Assembly (NCBI RefSeq): GCF_035590735.1
Contig: NZ_CP141595.1
Location: 3,553,501 to 3,617,500 of the forward strand
Direction: 5' to 3'
DNA: 64,000 nt
From: Rossellomorea aquimaris
GTDB taxonomy: Bacteria > Bacillota > Bacilli > Bacillales > Bacillaceae_B
Under the pieces are notes generated by a model. It was not told where the DNA came from. It made no database searches and saw only the letters and a program-made list of their open reading frames with translations. Positions 44,453 through 54,759 of this stretch are shown here, piece after piece. The translations under genes and the position numbers were made by a program. Position 1 is the first letter of the stretch. Each line of letters starts with the position of its first letter.

Positions 44453-45262
44453 TTATGTAGTAAACAATAGATTCTCTATTATTGTACCAAACTTTCGCGG
44501 TTCTTCCACATGAATTGCATGACCTGTGTTAGAAATTGTCACAATTTCAAAATCAGGATTGATCTTTTTCATTTCTTCTGCAATATGAAGAAACTTCTGA
44601 TCCAGCCCTCCGACAAGTAAATGGACCGGAAATGAGAGCTCGCCCAGCTTGTCCCACCATGAGATCTGAGCTCCCGTTCCCATTCCCTTTAAGCTATTGG
44701 ACAATCCTAAAGGGGACTGGCTCAGGCGCTGTTTCCGAATCCCGGCACGCTCATCATCAGTAAGCCTTTTTTGAGAAGCAAATAAGGGTATCTCTTCCCA
44801 AAATTCGACAAAGGCTTCCATTCCTTCTCTCATGATCCTGTCGGCTAACGAATTGTCTTTATTCCGTCGTTCCACTCTTTCTTCACTCGTCTTCAATCCG
44901 GGAGAGGCACTTTCAAGAATCAAGGTCTTCACCTTTTGAGGATACCTCATGGAGAAGTGCAGGGCAGTCCGACCTCCCATGGAATAGCCGATCAAGATCG
45001 CCTGGTCTACTTCAAGTGCAGACAAAATGGAATCAAGATCATTTGATACATGATCCATTGCATATCTTGATGGATCTTCAGGGGATTCTGTGCGGCCATG
45101 ACCAATCAAATCAATGCTTATGCACCTATACCTGGTAGATAACTGATCGGTGATTCGTGACCATGTCGTCGTATCTCCGGTAAAACCATGAAGAAAAACC
45201 AAAGGCTCTCCTTCCCCTTTAACTTCTACAAAATATCGGATATCATTCACTTGAAGGATCAA
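44453..45262 (-). CDS. menH: SHCHC synthase MenH (YtxM), alpha/beta hydrolase
   Basis: A 269-residue hydrolase fold; FLHGFTGD at about 23-30 and the nucleophile elbow GYSMGG with Ser94 are seen, with the closing NTGHAIHVEEP histidine. It eliminates pyruvate from SEPHCHC to SHCHC. TTG start overlaps the TGA stop of menD (TTGA), so translation is coupled. It belongs to the menFDHB row. Confidence 0.92.
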   Translation of the reverse strand: MILQVNDIRYFVEVKGEGEPLVFLHGFTGDTTTWSRITDQLSTRYRCISIDLIGHGRTESPEDPSRYAMDHVSNDLDSILSALEVDQAILIGYSMGGRTALHFSMRYPQKVKTLILESASPGLKTSEERVERRNKDNSLADRIMREGMEAFVEFWEEIPLFASQKRLTDDERAGIRKQRLSQSPLGLSNSLKGMGTGAQISWWDKLGELSFPVHLLVGGLDQKFLHIAEEMKKINPDFEIVTISNTGHAIHVEEPRKFGTIIENLLFTT

Positions 45263-47001
45263 TGGACGTCACCCTTAAATTTCTTCACCATTTCCCGGGA
45301 AACAAAATTCCACAAATTACGATGATTTGCTACATTCTCATCACGGTTCGTCATCACTTCAATGATTTTCAAGCCATTTCTGTGCTGTGCTTCCGATACA
45401 GCAAGATGAAATTCTTCTTCTGTTTCCACTCGGAAATAACCGGTTTCGTAAAGCTTGGCAGCATGAGAAAACTCCAGATCCATCGGCGTGCCGAACAGAT
45501 CTTCAAAGTATTCACCTTCACTCGCTTGCGGAAGGTAGGAAAAGATTCCCCCACCATTATTATTTAGGACCACTATGGTCAGATTCAGCTTATATTTTTT
45601 TCCAACGAGGAGGCCGTTTAAATCGTGGAAGAAAGCAAGATCCCCAATCAAAAGATACATGGAATCTGAGCATGTGCTCATTCCAAGTGCTGTTGATACC
45701 ACGCCGTCAATTCCGTTCGCTCCCCGATTGGCATAGATACCGATTGACCGATTATTACTAAAGAAAAACGTATCGATATCCCGGATCGGCATGCTGTTGC
45801 TGACAAATACATTCGACTTTTCAGGCAGATGTTGAATAAGTTCACTTACTGCCATTCCTTCATCCCACGACTGATGGCCTCTTAGAAGCAATTCCTTTGT
45901 GGAATGATTCACATTCTTCCAGTGATTGATCCATTCATTAGAACCACCGCAACTTGCTTCATTGATCATGCTTTGACAGAATAGGCCCTCATCACAATAG
46001 ATATACTCCGTCCCTTTGGCAATGGGATCCTGCCACTCTTCCCCCTGACTCACAATCCAGTATGGAACTTCTGGAAGACTTTTCAGAAACAACGTGAGAG
46101 GCTTTGAAACAGGCATGGCTCCGAAACGAATCACGATTTCAGGATGCAGGCTCTCCTTTACTTCATCAATCTTCATGAACGTATCATAGGTATCGACAAT
46201 ATGTGCCTTCGAATGAGAACCGCTCCTCATTTGGGAGAGGGGGTCCGCTGCGATTGGAAACCCGAATTGCTCACTAAAGGCAACGATGGAGTCAATCGAA
46301 TCACTATTCAGCCCCGGTCCGCAAATAATTAGACCTCTCTCTTTATTTCCGAGAATCCCTTGAAGCTCTTGTGAGACAGAGGGGGACAGGCTCCTTTCTC
46401 CGTGAAGGACCCTTTTTGCTTTAGAACCTGTTGTATAAGAAACGTTTTTTAAATCAGGAATTAACGGTTCCCTAAATGGAAAATTAAAGTGAACGGGTCC
46501 TTTCGGTTCTCCCAATGAAAGTCCTATTCCCCTAGATGCTGAAGATCTTGCATATTCAATCATGGACGGACTATTTTCCGGCAGTGCCATATCCACTGTC
46601 CATTTTACATGTTTCCCATATAGATCCAGCTGATCAATCGCTTGCGGGGCACCTACCTCCCTCAGCTCATGGGGACGATCAGCGGTCAGCACGATCAATG
46701 GCACTTTCGCGTAGCGTGCTTCAATAATCGCTGGATAATAATTGGCTGCTGCCGTTCCGGATGTACAGAGGATGGCGACCGGCTTTTTCTTTGCCTTCGC
46801 AACACCTAGAGCAAAGAAAGCAGCCGAACGTTCATCTACATTAATATATGTTTTCACTTCAGGATGATGGGCGAATAACAACGCCAAAGGAGTAGAACGG
46901 GAGCCAGGGCTAATGACTACTTCGTCTACTCCATTTCCAACCAATTCTTCAATAAATGACGCTAAATAATAAGTTAACTTCTGCTGATGTTCATCAATCA
47001 T
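45259..47001 (-). CDS. menD: SEPHCHC synthase MenD, thiamine-diphosphate enzyme
   Basis: A 580-residue enzyme that adds succinic semialdehyde (from 2-oxoglutarate) to isochorismate. VISPGSRSTPLALLFA near 28-43 and the C-terminal GDLAFFHDLNGL with NNNGGGIFSYLP form the ThDP/Mg site. The ATG overlaps the end of menF by 8 nt. Uses ThDP, which links it to the TPP-controlled thiC in this window in a general way only. Confidence 0.95.
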   Translation of the reverse strand: MIDEHQQKLTYYLASFIEELVGNGVDEVVISPGSRSTPLALLFAHHPEVKTYINVDERSAAFFALGVAKAKKKPVAILCTSGTAAANYYPAIIEARYAKVPLIVLTADRPHELREVGAPQAIDQLDLYGKHVKWTVDMALPENSPSMIEYARSSASRGIGLSLGEPKGPVHFNFPFREPLIPDLKNVSYTTGSKAKRVLHGERSLSPSVSQELQGILGNKERGLIICGPGLNSDSIDSIVAFSEQFGFPIAADPLSQMRSGSHSKAHIVDTYDTFMKIDEVKESLHPEIVIRFGAMPVSKPLTLFLKSLPEVPYWIVSQGEEWQDPIAKGTEYIYCDEGLFCQSMINEASCGGSNEWINHWKNVNHSTKELLLRGHQSWDEGMAVSELIQHLPEKSNVFVSNSMPIRDIDTFFFSNNRSIGIYANRGANGIDGVVSTALGMSTCSDSMYLLIGDLAFFHDLNGLLVGKKYKLNLTIVVLNNNGGGIFSYLPQASEGEYFEDLFGTPMDLEFSHAAKLYETGYFRVETEEEFHLAVSEAQHRNGLKIIEVMTNRDENVANHRNLWNFVSREMVKKFKGDVH

Positions 47002-48403
47002 TTATGTTTCCCCCTAATGCCCTTAGCATCGGTCGAAATTTCATTTGTGTTTCTTTGAATTCACTTTCAGGTTCGGAATCTGCCACAATTCCACACCCTG
47101 CATATAAATAAGCCTTCTCTCCCTGAAGGAGACCAGATCTAAGGGCAACGGCATACTCACCATTTCCATAGGCATCGATCCAGCCTACGGGACCCGCATA
47201 TAATCCGCGATCCATCTCTTCCTCTTCCCTGATTACGTGCAGTGCTTTATCCCTCGGAACTCCACCTAAAGCAGGAGTCGGGTGTAGTTTCCCCACCAAT
47301 TCCAAAAGGGATGTATGTTCAGATGCCTGTCCAGTGACAGGAGTATATAAATGCTGAATATCCTTCAGCTTCATCAATTGAGGCGATGATGGAATCGTCA
47401 ACGACTCACAGTAAGGTGCAAGAGCCCCTTGGATGCTTTCTACAACAAGCTGATGCTCATAACGGTTCTTCTCATCCTGGAGGAGCTCCGTTCCCAGTTT
47501 CTCGTCGCTTTCCAAAGTATCCCCGCGTGCGATGGATCCTGCTAAACAGGTGGAAAGAACATTATCTCCTGTTTTCTTGACAAGTCGTTCAGGTGTGGCT
47601 CCAATAAAACAGCTTTCTTTCCTTTCAAAACTGAAAACAAAGCTATCCGGCTGCTGCTTCCACAAATTATCCAATACAAAGTCAGATGACACTTGTGTAT
47701 CAAACAACACTTCACATTTTCTGGCAAGCACTACCTTATCCATCTCACCCTGTTTTAAACGATTCACCACATTTTGAACAGAATCCTTCCATTCTTGAGG
47801 CTTCATATCCTTATTTTGCAGCCATCGGGGCTGTTCAGGAATAATTGGCATCCCCGCGTTTTCAAGAAGCTCTTCTTTAATCCTGAAAAGGTCATGGAAT
47901 AAGCTTCCTTCCGTCTCTTCCGGATGACAAATGAAATTCATCGTTAAATAATTCGTTTTCCCCGGCTTTGTCAGCATAAACATCGGTAATTGAAACGTAC
48001 CGTTCGAAAATTGTTCCCACTCTTTTCCGATATCATTAAGCGGATCAAAGCTAAAGCCCCCAAACAACAAAGGTCCTGTGCCTGTCCATTCTTCCCCGGT
48101 CACAATCACTGACTCTTCAATTAAGCGCTTCCACTCTTTCTCAACCGTAAAAAATCGGTCATTTATATCATTTGCAGACATGATATGAGCTGCTCCAAGT
48201 CCTACCAGCGAGATGGTATGATCACGGTCCTTCCATAAAAAACGCTCTCCGATAAAAGAGCTTCCTCCATAATAAAAAGAAAGAGGATCCACTGCATCTA
48301 CTTCCTCCACTATGCTGAGAAGGACGGGGTGATGTATTTGTTTAGCCTTCATTCTGGCTGTATCATATGCTTTTTCAATTTTGGTTTTATGAATGGTAAC
48401 CAA
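46994..48403 (-). CDS. menF: isochorismate synthase MenF
   Basis: About 469 residues, chorismate-utilising enzyme fold. KVVLARKCEV, FIGATPERLV, CLAGSIARGD and GALAPYCE are conserved blocks; the C-terminal GVPRDKALHVIREEE and YAGPVGW follow the family. It starts the menaquinone branch from chorismate. TTG 48403 has GGGGG 7 nt away and is preferred over the frame opening at 48427. A sigma-A promoter lies about 50 nt upstream. Confidence 0.94.
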   Translation of the reverse strand: MVTIHKTKIEKAYDTARMKAKQIHHPVLLSIVEEVDAVDPLSFYYGGSSFIGERFLWKDRDHTISLVGLGAAHIMSANDINDRFFTVEKEWKRLIEESVIVTGEEWTGTGPLLFGGFSFDPLNDIGKEWEQFSNGTFQLPMFMLTKPGKTNYLTMNFICHPEETEGSLFHDLFRIKEELLENAGMPIIPEQPRWLQNKDMKPQEWKDSVQNVVNRLKQGEMDKVVLARKCEVLFDTQVSSDFVLDNLWKQQPDSFVFSFERKESCFIGATPERLVKKTGDNVLSTCLAGSIARGDTLESDEKLGTELLQDEKNRYEHQLVVESIQGALAPYCESLTIPSSPQLMKLKDIQHLYTPVTGQASEHTSLLELVGKLHPTPALGGVPRDKALHVIREEEEMDRGLYAGPVGWIDAYGNGEYAVALRSGLLQGEKAYLYAGCGIVADSEPESEFKETQMKFRPMLRALGGNIND

Positions 48404-48449
48404 TTGAATTCCCCCAAACAAAATCACGTGCGATATTCAAACTTATTTT

Positions 48450-48478
48450 AAGATACACCTGTCTTTAAGGTGTGTCAA
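48450..48478 (-). promoter_or_regulatory. menF promoter with palindromic spacer
   Basis: TTGACA (48478-48473) and TATCTT (48455-48450) are 17 nt apart on the minus strand. ACACCT and AGGTGT form an inverted repeat inside the spacer (48456-48474), a possible operator. Confidence 0.65.
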
Positions 48479-48611
48479 CGAAGTTTAAGACATGATACAA
48501 TTTTTATCCTTATTATATAATAAACCCTTTTTCCCCTTTTGAGAAACCAAAAGCGTTGTAAAAGTACTCAATTACTGGAAAATAGCACCTTCACGGATTT
48601 TGAGAAAATGA

Positions 48612-48640
48612 TTGACAGTCCTCTTTCCTTTACCTACACT
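48612..48640 (+). promoter_or_regulatory. sigma-A promoter of menA
   Basis: TTGACA (48612-48617) and TACACT (48635-48640) with 17-nt spacing, about 60 nt before the menA start. Confidence 0.78.
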
Positions 48641-48700
48641 TTAATCTGTAAAGGAATTGTAATGTTTTCTGAAAATTCCTTATTGCGTAAGGGAGAGAGT

Positions 48701-49627
48701 ATGATGGAACAACAAGCATCCAATGTTTTGGAATCAGATAAAGGGTGGAAAATCTGGTGGCAGCTTACAAGGCCACACACTCTAACAGCAGCATTTGTAC
48801 CTGTTTTACTAGGCACTGTTCTTGCACTGCAATTTACTACGGTAAGTGTATCATTATTTGCAGCCATGCTTATTGCATGTTTGCTTATCCAGGCTGCTAC
48901 CAATATGTTCAACGAGTATTATGACTATAAGCGGGGCCTGGATACAGAGCATTCTGTCGGTATCGGCGGAGCAATCGTCCGGAACGGGGTTAAACCAGCC
49001 ACGGTCATAAACCTTGCCTTTTCACTGTACGGGATCGCACTTTTATTAGGAATTTATATTTGTCTTAATAGCACATGGTGGCTGGCCCTCATAGGTATAG
49101 TGTGCATGGCAGCAGGGTACTTTTATACTGGCGGACCTATGCCAATTGCTTACACGCCTTTTGGAGAAATCGTAGCTGGTTTCTTTATGGGACTTGTGAT
49201 CATACTCATATCGTTCTACATTCAAACTGGATATATCAATGATGACAGCATCCTATTGTCTGTTCCCGTATCCATTTTAGTCGGTGCCATTCTATTAGCG
49301 AATAACATCCGCGACTTGGACGGGGATAAAGAAAACGGCCGTAAAACCATCGCGATTCTTTTAGGAAGAAAAGGAGCGATCATCCTTTTAGGGGGCATGT
49401 TTGTCTTATCCTATGGCTGGATTATCGGACTGGTCCTTGCCGGCGTTTCATCACCTTGGCTATTCGTTGCCTTTCTTAGTATCCCTAAAGCCGTCAAGGC
49501 CACGACAGGATTCGTCGGAAAATCAAAGCCAATCGAAATGATGCCAGCGATGAAAGCCACCGCACAAACAAACACCATCTTTGGATTCCTGCTATCCATC
49601 GGACTATTACTTGCATATATGCTTTAA
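48701..49627 (+). CDS. menA: 1,4-dihydroxy-2-naphthoate polyprenyltransferase
   Basis: A membrane enzyme of about 309 residues with around eight helices. The first aspartate motif NMFNEYYDYKRGLD (about 72-85) and the second, NNIRDLDGDKENGR (about 206-219), bind the prenyl diphosphate. It joins the side chain to DHNA before menG methylates it. ATG 48701 or the adjacent ATG 48704 is used with GGGAG; the frame from 48539 is not needed. It is divergent from menF. Confidence 0.94.
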   Translation: MMEQQASNVLESDKGWKIWWQLTRPHTLTAAFVPVLLGTVLALQFTTVSVSLFAAMLIACLLIQAATNMFNEYYDYKRGLDTEHSVGIGGAIVRNGVKPATVINLAFSLYGIALLLGIYICLNSTWWLALIGIVCMAAGYFYTGGPMPIAYTPFGEIVAGFFMGLVIILISFYIQTGYINDDSILLSVPVSILVGAILLANNIRDLDGDKENGRKTIAILLGRKGAIILLGGMFVLSYGWIIGLVLAGVSSPWLFVAFLSIPKAVKATTGFVGKSKPIEMMPAMKATAQTNTIFGFLLSIGLLLAYML

Positions 49628-49634
49628 AAAACTT

Positions 49635-49668
49635 GAGTCGACTCTTCATTTAGGGTCCGACTCTTTTT
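49635..49668 (+). terminator. terminator of menA
   Basis: GAGTCGACTCTTC-type arms: GAGTCG and CGACTC enclose a partly paired loop, followed by TTTTTT. Confidence 0.75.
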
Positions 49669-49673
49669 TATAT

Positions 49674-50045
49674 GCTCTTTTTACAATGATTGTTATATTC
49701 CTGAATGTACTAAATCTTATTAAAACAGTAACGGTTTGATAGTGGATTTTGTGCCCGAACTATAAGAAAAATACTTCCATCACTAAAAATTGACCATTGT
49801 ACACATTGAAAAATGTATTTTTTAAAATATATGGTAATTTCAATAATTAAAGTTGGACTTATGCATAGAAAGTTGATTCGAGCGGAAGATGCTCGACTCC
49901 TGCGGGAATAGCTGGAAAGTTGAGACCCCGCAGGGCAACGCCCGAGGAGGCTCAACTCACGCCCCGCGGAAAGCGAGCATCTGGAGCGGAAAATCAACTA
50001 CCGCTCGCTAATTGAAAAAGCAACATAGTTTATGAAAACAACCTT
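49674..50045. repeat. composite repeat module M4 (element B)
   Basis: Begins GCTCTTTTTACAATGATTG, close to the left end of M2 and M3, and holds a full B element (about 49867-50005: AGAAAGTTGATT, CTCGACTCCTGCGGGAATAG, GAGACCCCGCAG, CCCCGCGGAAAGCGAGCATC). Element C is absent. The right end AAAAGCAACATAGTTTATG resembles that of M3. It fills the gap between menA and yteA; no gene was seen. Confidence 0.68.
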
Positions 50046-50125
50046 TTATGTTTTAACAACCCCACTTTCGGATAAAGTATGGTTAGTACATTATTTAAGC
50101 GAACATAATGAAGGATGTGAAGAAA

Positions 50126-50881
50126 TTGCTAACAGACAGCCAAAAAAAGACACTAGAACAAGAATTGGTTCAACAGGAAAAACAGTTACAAGAACATTTA
50201 CATCAGGATTTAGATAATCTTCACCATACAAATGAACGTGATAACTCAGGTGAACTCTCCCTTTACGATAATCATCCTGCCGACATGGGAACAGAATTAT
50301 ATGAACGAGAGAAGGATTTCGCCATAGATGATCACGCCAAACTGGAACTAAATAAAATTCACAACGCCCTGCAGGCGATCGAACAAGGAACATATGGACA
50401 ATGTAAAGAATGTGGTCAGGAAATTCCTTATGAGCGTTTGGAAGTCATTCCGACGACACTTTATTGTAAAGACCACTCACCGGAACAATCGACACCCCAG
50501 GATAGACCAGTAGAGGAAGATGTACTGCAGCCGCCCGTTGATAATGAATTCAGGCACGAAACCGACGGAAATGTCCGGGATGATCAAGACAGCTTTCAGG
50601 AAGTAGGCCGCTTCGGTACATCCGAAACGCCTTCTGACTTCGAAGGTGATTATGAAGACTATTCGGAATTGTATCAGGATGAAGACACATCTGAAGGATT
50701 TACCGAGGATTTCGAATCCTTTGTCGGAACCGACATGGAAGGCTCCAACCGCAAGGCTTATCCTTCGAAAACCCATGAAGAATACGAGGATATGCTGGAT
50801 GAGAACAATATGGAATCCACATTGGGTGACATACCGTATAAAGATGGCGACAGTTATATTTCTGAAAAGAAGAAGAAATAA
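50126..50881 (+). CDS. yteA: TraR/DksA zinc-finger protein YteA
   Basis: About 251 residues. An N-terminal helical hairpin (to about 70), then a C4-type zinc site CKECGQEIPYERLEVIPTT and the following CKDH, then a very acidic tail (DEDTSEGFTED, MLDENNMEST). Relatives of DksA and TraR bind RNA polymerase; YteA has a sporulation link in B. subtilis. TTG 50126 (MLTDSQKKTLEQEL) aligns with the usual family start; ATG 50108 lacks a ribosome site. It sits between menA and the glycogen operon, as in B. subtilis. Confidence 0.85.
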   Translation: MLTDSQKKTLEQELVQQEKQLQEHLHQDLDNLHHTNERDNSGELSLYDNHPADMGTELYEREKDFAIDDHAKLELNKIHNALQAIEQGTYGQCKECGQEIPYERLEVIPTTLYCKDHSPEQSTPQDRPVEEDVLQPPVDNEFRHETDGNVRDDQDSFQEVGRFGTSETPSDFEGDYEDYSELYQDEDTSEGFTEDFESFVGTDMEGSNRKAYPSKTHEEYEDMLDENNMESTLGDIPYKDGDSYISEKKKK

Positions 50882-50884
50882 TTT

Positions 50885-50917
50885 AAAAAGCTTGGGGAAA
50901 CTTTCCCCAAGCTTTTT
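50885..50917. terminator. bidirectional terminator between yteA and glgP
   Basis: AAAAAGCTTGGGGAAA and TTTCCCCAAGCTTTTT pair closely, with flanking A and T runs, between convergent genes. Confidence 0.92.
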
Positions 50918-50918
50918 C

Positions 50919-53324
50919 CTACTTGATTAAACTGCCCTGTGCAATGCCCCATATGTCTTTCGCATACTGCTCAATCGTCCGGTCACTCGAGAAATAGCCG
51001 GAGTTAGCAATATTCTGCAAACACATTCGTGACCAATGCTCTTTATTTTCATACGCTTTACCTGCTTGTTCATGAGCCCTGACATAGGAGTCGAAATCCC
51101 TCAGAACAAAGAATTGATCGTTCTCAGTTAGTAAGGAGTCATAAATGGTTTCAAAATGGTCGCCTGCATCTGGAAGTGTATCATCAATCAATTGATTCAA
51201 CACCCTCTTAATGCGGGTATCATAGTGAAAATACTCCATTGCATAATATCCACCGTTATGCTGATATTTCATCACTTCATCTGCCGTTAAACCAAATATA
51301 AAGATATTCTCTTTTCCTACTTGCTCAAGAATCTCAATATTCGCCCCGTCCAATGTTCCAATGGTCAAGGCCCCGTTCATCATGAACTTCATATTTCCTG
51401 TACCTGAAGCTTCTTTGCTGGCAGTTGAAATTTGTTCAGACAAATCAGCTGCGGGAATGATTTCTTCCGCTAATGATACCCGGTAATTTTCCAGGAATAC
51501 GACTTTAATCCGCCCTTTTAAAAGTGGGTGGTCATTCACCAGATCCGCTACAGAGTGAATCAACTTAATGATTTTCTTCGCATAGTAGTAACCCGGGGAT
51601 GCTTTTGCTCCAAAAATAAATGTTCGCGGATGGAAATCAAAGCTAGGATCTTCCACACAGCGATTATAAAGGTGCAGAATGTGTAAAACATTCATGAGCT
51701 GTCGTTTATATGCATGTAGCCGCTTCACCTGAATGTCAAATATGGAAGTAGGATCCACGACGATTCCATTACTTTCAAATATTCGATCGGCAAGCTTCCG
51801 TTTATTTTCCTGTTTTACATCATACAGGTCCTTAAGAAACGCCGTATCGTGATGATACTCTTTCAAGTCCGTTAACTTACCTGGATCTTTAATCCACCCA
51901 TCCCCGATGGAAGACGATATCAGATTCGACAGGGACGGGTTACTATTCAATAGCCATCTTCTATGTGTAATGCCATTTGTCTTACTGTTAAATTTATCAG
52001 GATAATATTGATAGAATAAGTTCATTTCTCTCAGCTTTAAGATTTCAGTATGAATCTTTGCCACGCCATTCACACTAAAGCTTCCTACAATCGCCAGGTG
52101 AGCCATTTTCACTTCATCATGGGAGATGATCGCCATATCCTCTATCCGCTTCCAATCACCGGGATACTCCTTCCACAATTCCTGACAGAATCGCTCATTA
52201 ATCTCATTCACGATCATATGGATGCGGGGGAGCAGGGGTTGGAAAATACGGATCGGCCATCTTTCCAATGCTTCTGAAAGAGTCGTATGATTCGTATAGG
52301 CAAATGTATTCGTCGTTATTTCCCACGCTTCTTCCCATTCAAAGGAATACTCATCAAGAAGGACCCTCATCAGTTCTGGAATCGCGAGAACCGGATGAGT
52401 ATCATTGATATGGATTGAAATGTTTTCATGAAGCTCCTTCAGATCCCCATTCCGATACAGGTAGGAATCAAGAATCGAACGGATGCTTGCTGATACCAAG
52501 AAGTATTGCTGTTTAAGTCTCAGGATTTTCCCTTCTTCATGTGTATCGTCAGGATAAAGAAATTCGGTGATCGCTTCAGTATCACGCTTGTATTTCATCA
52601 TATCTTTCCCAGCTTTATAGGCAGCGGGCTCAGCACTCCATAAACGGAGAGTATTGACCGTCGACGTCTCAAACCCTACTACAGGCATATCATAAGGAAC
52701 GGCCGCTACAACTTCTGCATCCACATGACGAAACTTCAATACATCATTGTCCGTATAAGATTCCACCTTACCCCAGAAAGGTACTTCGACGGTAAGATCT
52801 GATTTTCGAACTTCCCATACATGTCCATGACGCAGCCACTGCTCCGGAAGCTCCATCTGAAAACCGTTGACAATCTTTTGTTCAAACAATCCATGCTTGT
52901 AACGGATCCCATAGCCATGACCAGGTAAATTAAGGGAAGCCAATGAGTCCAGGAAACATGCAGCCAAGCGACCCAGACCACCGTTTCCGAGCCCCGCATC
53001 GTGCTCAACCTCTTCCATTTCAGCAAGGTCTATTCCCAGGTCCTTCAATCCCTTATCCACAATATCGTAGATTCCTAAATTCATCAGGTTCTGGCGAAGC
53101 AGGCGTCCCAGGAGAAATTCAATCGATAAGTAATACACCTGCTTTTGTTTACTGAACCGGTACTGCTCATTCGTATGAATCCAGTTCATCGAGATGTATT
53201 CACGTATAAGATGACCTAATGTAAAAAACTGATCCTGACTGGTGGATTCAGGAAACGTCTTTCCATACATCATTTCAAGCTTCTTCAGAAACATTTCTTT
53301 AAATTCAATTGGATCAGAAAACAT
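50919..53324 (-). CDS. glgP: glycogen phosphorylase
   Basis: An 801-residue GT35 enzyme that releases glucose 1-phosphate from glycogen. The pyridoxal-phosphate segment EASGTGNMKFMMNGALTIGT near 655 contains the binding Lys. LGNGGLGRLAACFLDSLASL at about 122-141 is typical. The start at 53324 has AAGGAGTG; the longer frame overlaps glgA and lacks one. It overlaps the end of glgA by 11 nt and ends the glg operon. Confidence 0.95.
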   Translation of the reverse strand: MFSDPIEFKEMFLKKLEMMYGKTFPESTSQDQFFTLGHLIREYISMNWIHTNEQYRFSKQKQVYYLSIEFLLGRLLRQNLMNLGIYDIVDKGLKDLGIDLAEMEEVEHDAGLGNGGLGRLAACFLDSLASLNLPGHGYGIRYKHGLFEQKIVNGFQMELPEQWLRHGHVWEVRKSDLTVEVPFWGKVESYTDNDVLKFRHVDAEVVAAVPYDMPVVGFETSTVNTLRLWSAEPAAYKAGKDMMKYKRDTEAITEFLYPDDTHEEGKILRLKQQYFLVSASIRSILDSYLYRNGDLKELHENISIHINDTHPVLAIPELMRVLLDEYSFEWEEAWEITTNTFAYTNHTTLSEALERWPIRIFQPLLPRIHMIVNEINERFCQELWKEYPGDWKRIEDMAIISHDEVKMAHLAIVGSFSVNGVAKIHTEILKLREMNLFYQYYPDKFNSKTNGITHRRWLLNSNPSLSNLISSSIGDGWIKDPGKLTDLKEYHHDTAFLKDLYDVKQENKRKLADRIFESNGIVVDPTSIFDIQVKRLHAYKRQLMNVLHILHLYNRCVEDPSFDFHPRTFIFGAKASPGYYYAKKIIKLIHSVADLVNDHPLLKGRIKVVFLENYRVSLAEEIIPAADLSEQISTASKEASGTGNMKFMMNGALTIGTLDGANIEILEQVGKENIFIFGLTADEVMKYQHNGGYYAMEYFHYDTRIKRVLNQLIDDTLPDAGDHFETIYDSLLTENDQFFVLRDFDSYVRAHEQAGKAYENKEHWSRMCLQNIANSGYFSSDRTIEQYAKDIWGIAQGSLIK

Positions 53325-54759
53325 GGCTTTCACTCCTTGATACCAGGTCAGCATATAGTTGATTATACTTAAAGGCCGATTGGGCCCAACTATAATCTTT
53401 ATTCATTGCGGTTCGTACAATATGATTCCATGTTTCCGGATGTTCGTAGAAATACGATAGAGCTCTTCGATAGGTGTAGAGCATATCGTGAGCATTAAAG
53501 TTCTTAAATGAAAAACCGTTCCCTGTCTTTGTTTCTTCGTTATAGGATTCAACCGTATCGTTCAATCCGCCTGTTTCCCTGACAAGTGGAAGGGCTCCAT
53601 ATCTCATGGCAATTAATTGACCCAGTCCGCACGGTTCGAACTTAGAAGGCATCAGGAACAAATCACTGGCAGAATAGATCTGTTTTGCCAGTTCCTCATT
53701 AAATCCGATTTGCACTCTGACCTTATCCGGATATGTCCATTCCATCTCCCTGAAGAACTGTTCAAACTCCCAATCCCCTGTTCCCAACAGGACAAACTGA
53801 ACATTTTCCTGGATCATTTCATGAAAGACTCCCCTGACCAGTTCAAGCCCTTTTTGGTTCGTTAACCTTGAAATGATGGATACAAGAGGGATTCCTTCAT
53901 TCTCCGCGAGTCCCAGGCTTTTTTGCAGATGGCGCTTCGCCAGCTTCTTCCCATGAAGGTTGCCGCTGAAATAAGGAAACTCGCCCTCATCAGGATTGTA
54001 CATTTCATCGTCGATTCCATTGAGGATACCCAATAGTTGGTTGTATCGTTGACCAAGGATATTATGAAGCTTTTCTCCATAGTAAGGCGTGAGGATTTCC
54101 TCTTTATATGTAGGACTCACAGTTGTGACAAAATCCGAAGAAATGAGCGCCCCTTTCATGAAATTGATATTTCCATAAAACTCGAGGTATTCATGATGAA
54201 AATACCTCTCGGGGAGTCCTAACAAGTCAGTCATCACCTGTTTAGGATAAATCCCTTGAAATTGCAGATTATGAATGGTGAACACGCTACGGATAAATGA
54301 ATAGCCGGGTCTCTCCTGATACTCGCTTCTCAACAAGAACGGAACCATCCCTGTGTGCCAATCATGACAGTGAATCACATCAGGATAAAAATCGAGGACA
54401 GCGATACTTTCCAATACGGCTCTTGTAAAGTACGCGAATCTCTCCCCATCATCAAAATATCCGTATAGACGATCCCGATTAAAATAGTATTCATTGTCGA
54501 CAAAATAATACGTTACTCCATTTTCATTGTACTCTTCTATACCACAATACTGATTTCGCCAGCCAACTGAAACGAAAAACTCTTTCTTTCGTTTCAGTTT
54601 CGAACGAAACTCCTGAGGAATTCCACCGTATTTAGGCAGAATCACCCTGACATCCGTCCCTAAACTTCTTAACTCCTTAGGCAGGGCGCCTGCAACGTCC
54701 GCTAAGCCTCCAGATTTAATAAAAGGGACACACTCGGATACTACAAATAACACTTTCAC
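53314..54759 (-). CDS. glgA: glycogen synthase (ADP-glucose type)
   Basis: A 481-residue GT5 enzyme. KSGGLADVAGALPKEL at about 16-31 binds ADP-glucose, HCHDWHTG is in the N-terminal domain and the C-terminal PSKFEPCGLGQLIAMRYG forms the nucleotide site. It elongates glycogen. Start GTG overlaps the glgD stop codon (GTGA). Confidence 0.95.
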   Translation of the reverse strand: MKVLFVVSECVPFIKSGGLADVAGALPKELRSLGTDVRVILPKYGGIPQEFRSKLKRKKEFFVSVGWRNQYCGIEEYNENGVTYYFVDNEYYFNRDRLYGYFDDGERFAYFTRAVLESIAVLDFYPDVIHCHDWHTGMVPFLLRSEYQERPGYSFIRSVFTIHNLQFQGIYPKQVMTDLLGLPERYFHHEYLEFYGNINFMKGALISSDFVTTVSPTYKEEILTPYYGEKLHNILGQRYNQLLGILNGIDDEMYNPDEGEFPYFSGNLHGKKLAKRHLQKSLGLAENEGIPLVSIISRLTNQKGLELVRGVFHEMIQENVQFVLLGTGDWEFEQFFREMEWTYPDKVRVQIGFNEELAKQIYSASDLFLMPSKFEPCGLGQLIAMRYGALPLVRETGGLNDTVESYNEETKTGNGFSFKNFNAHDMLYTYRRALSYFYEHPETWNHIVRTAMNKDYSWAQSAFKYNQLYADLVSRSESHVF

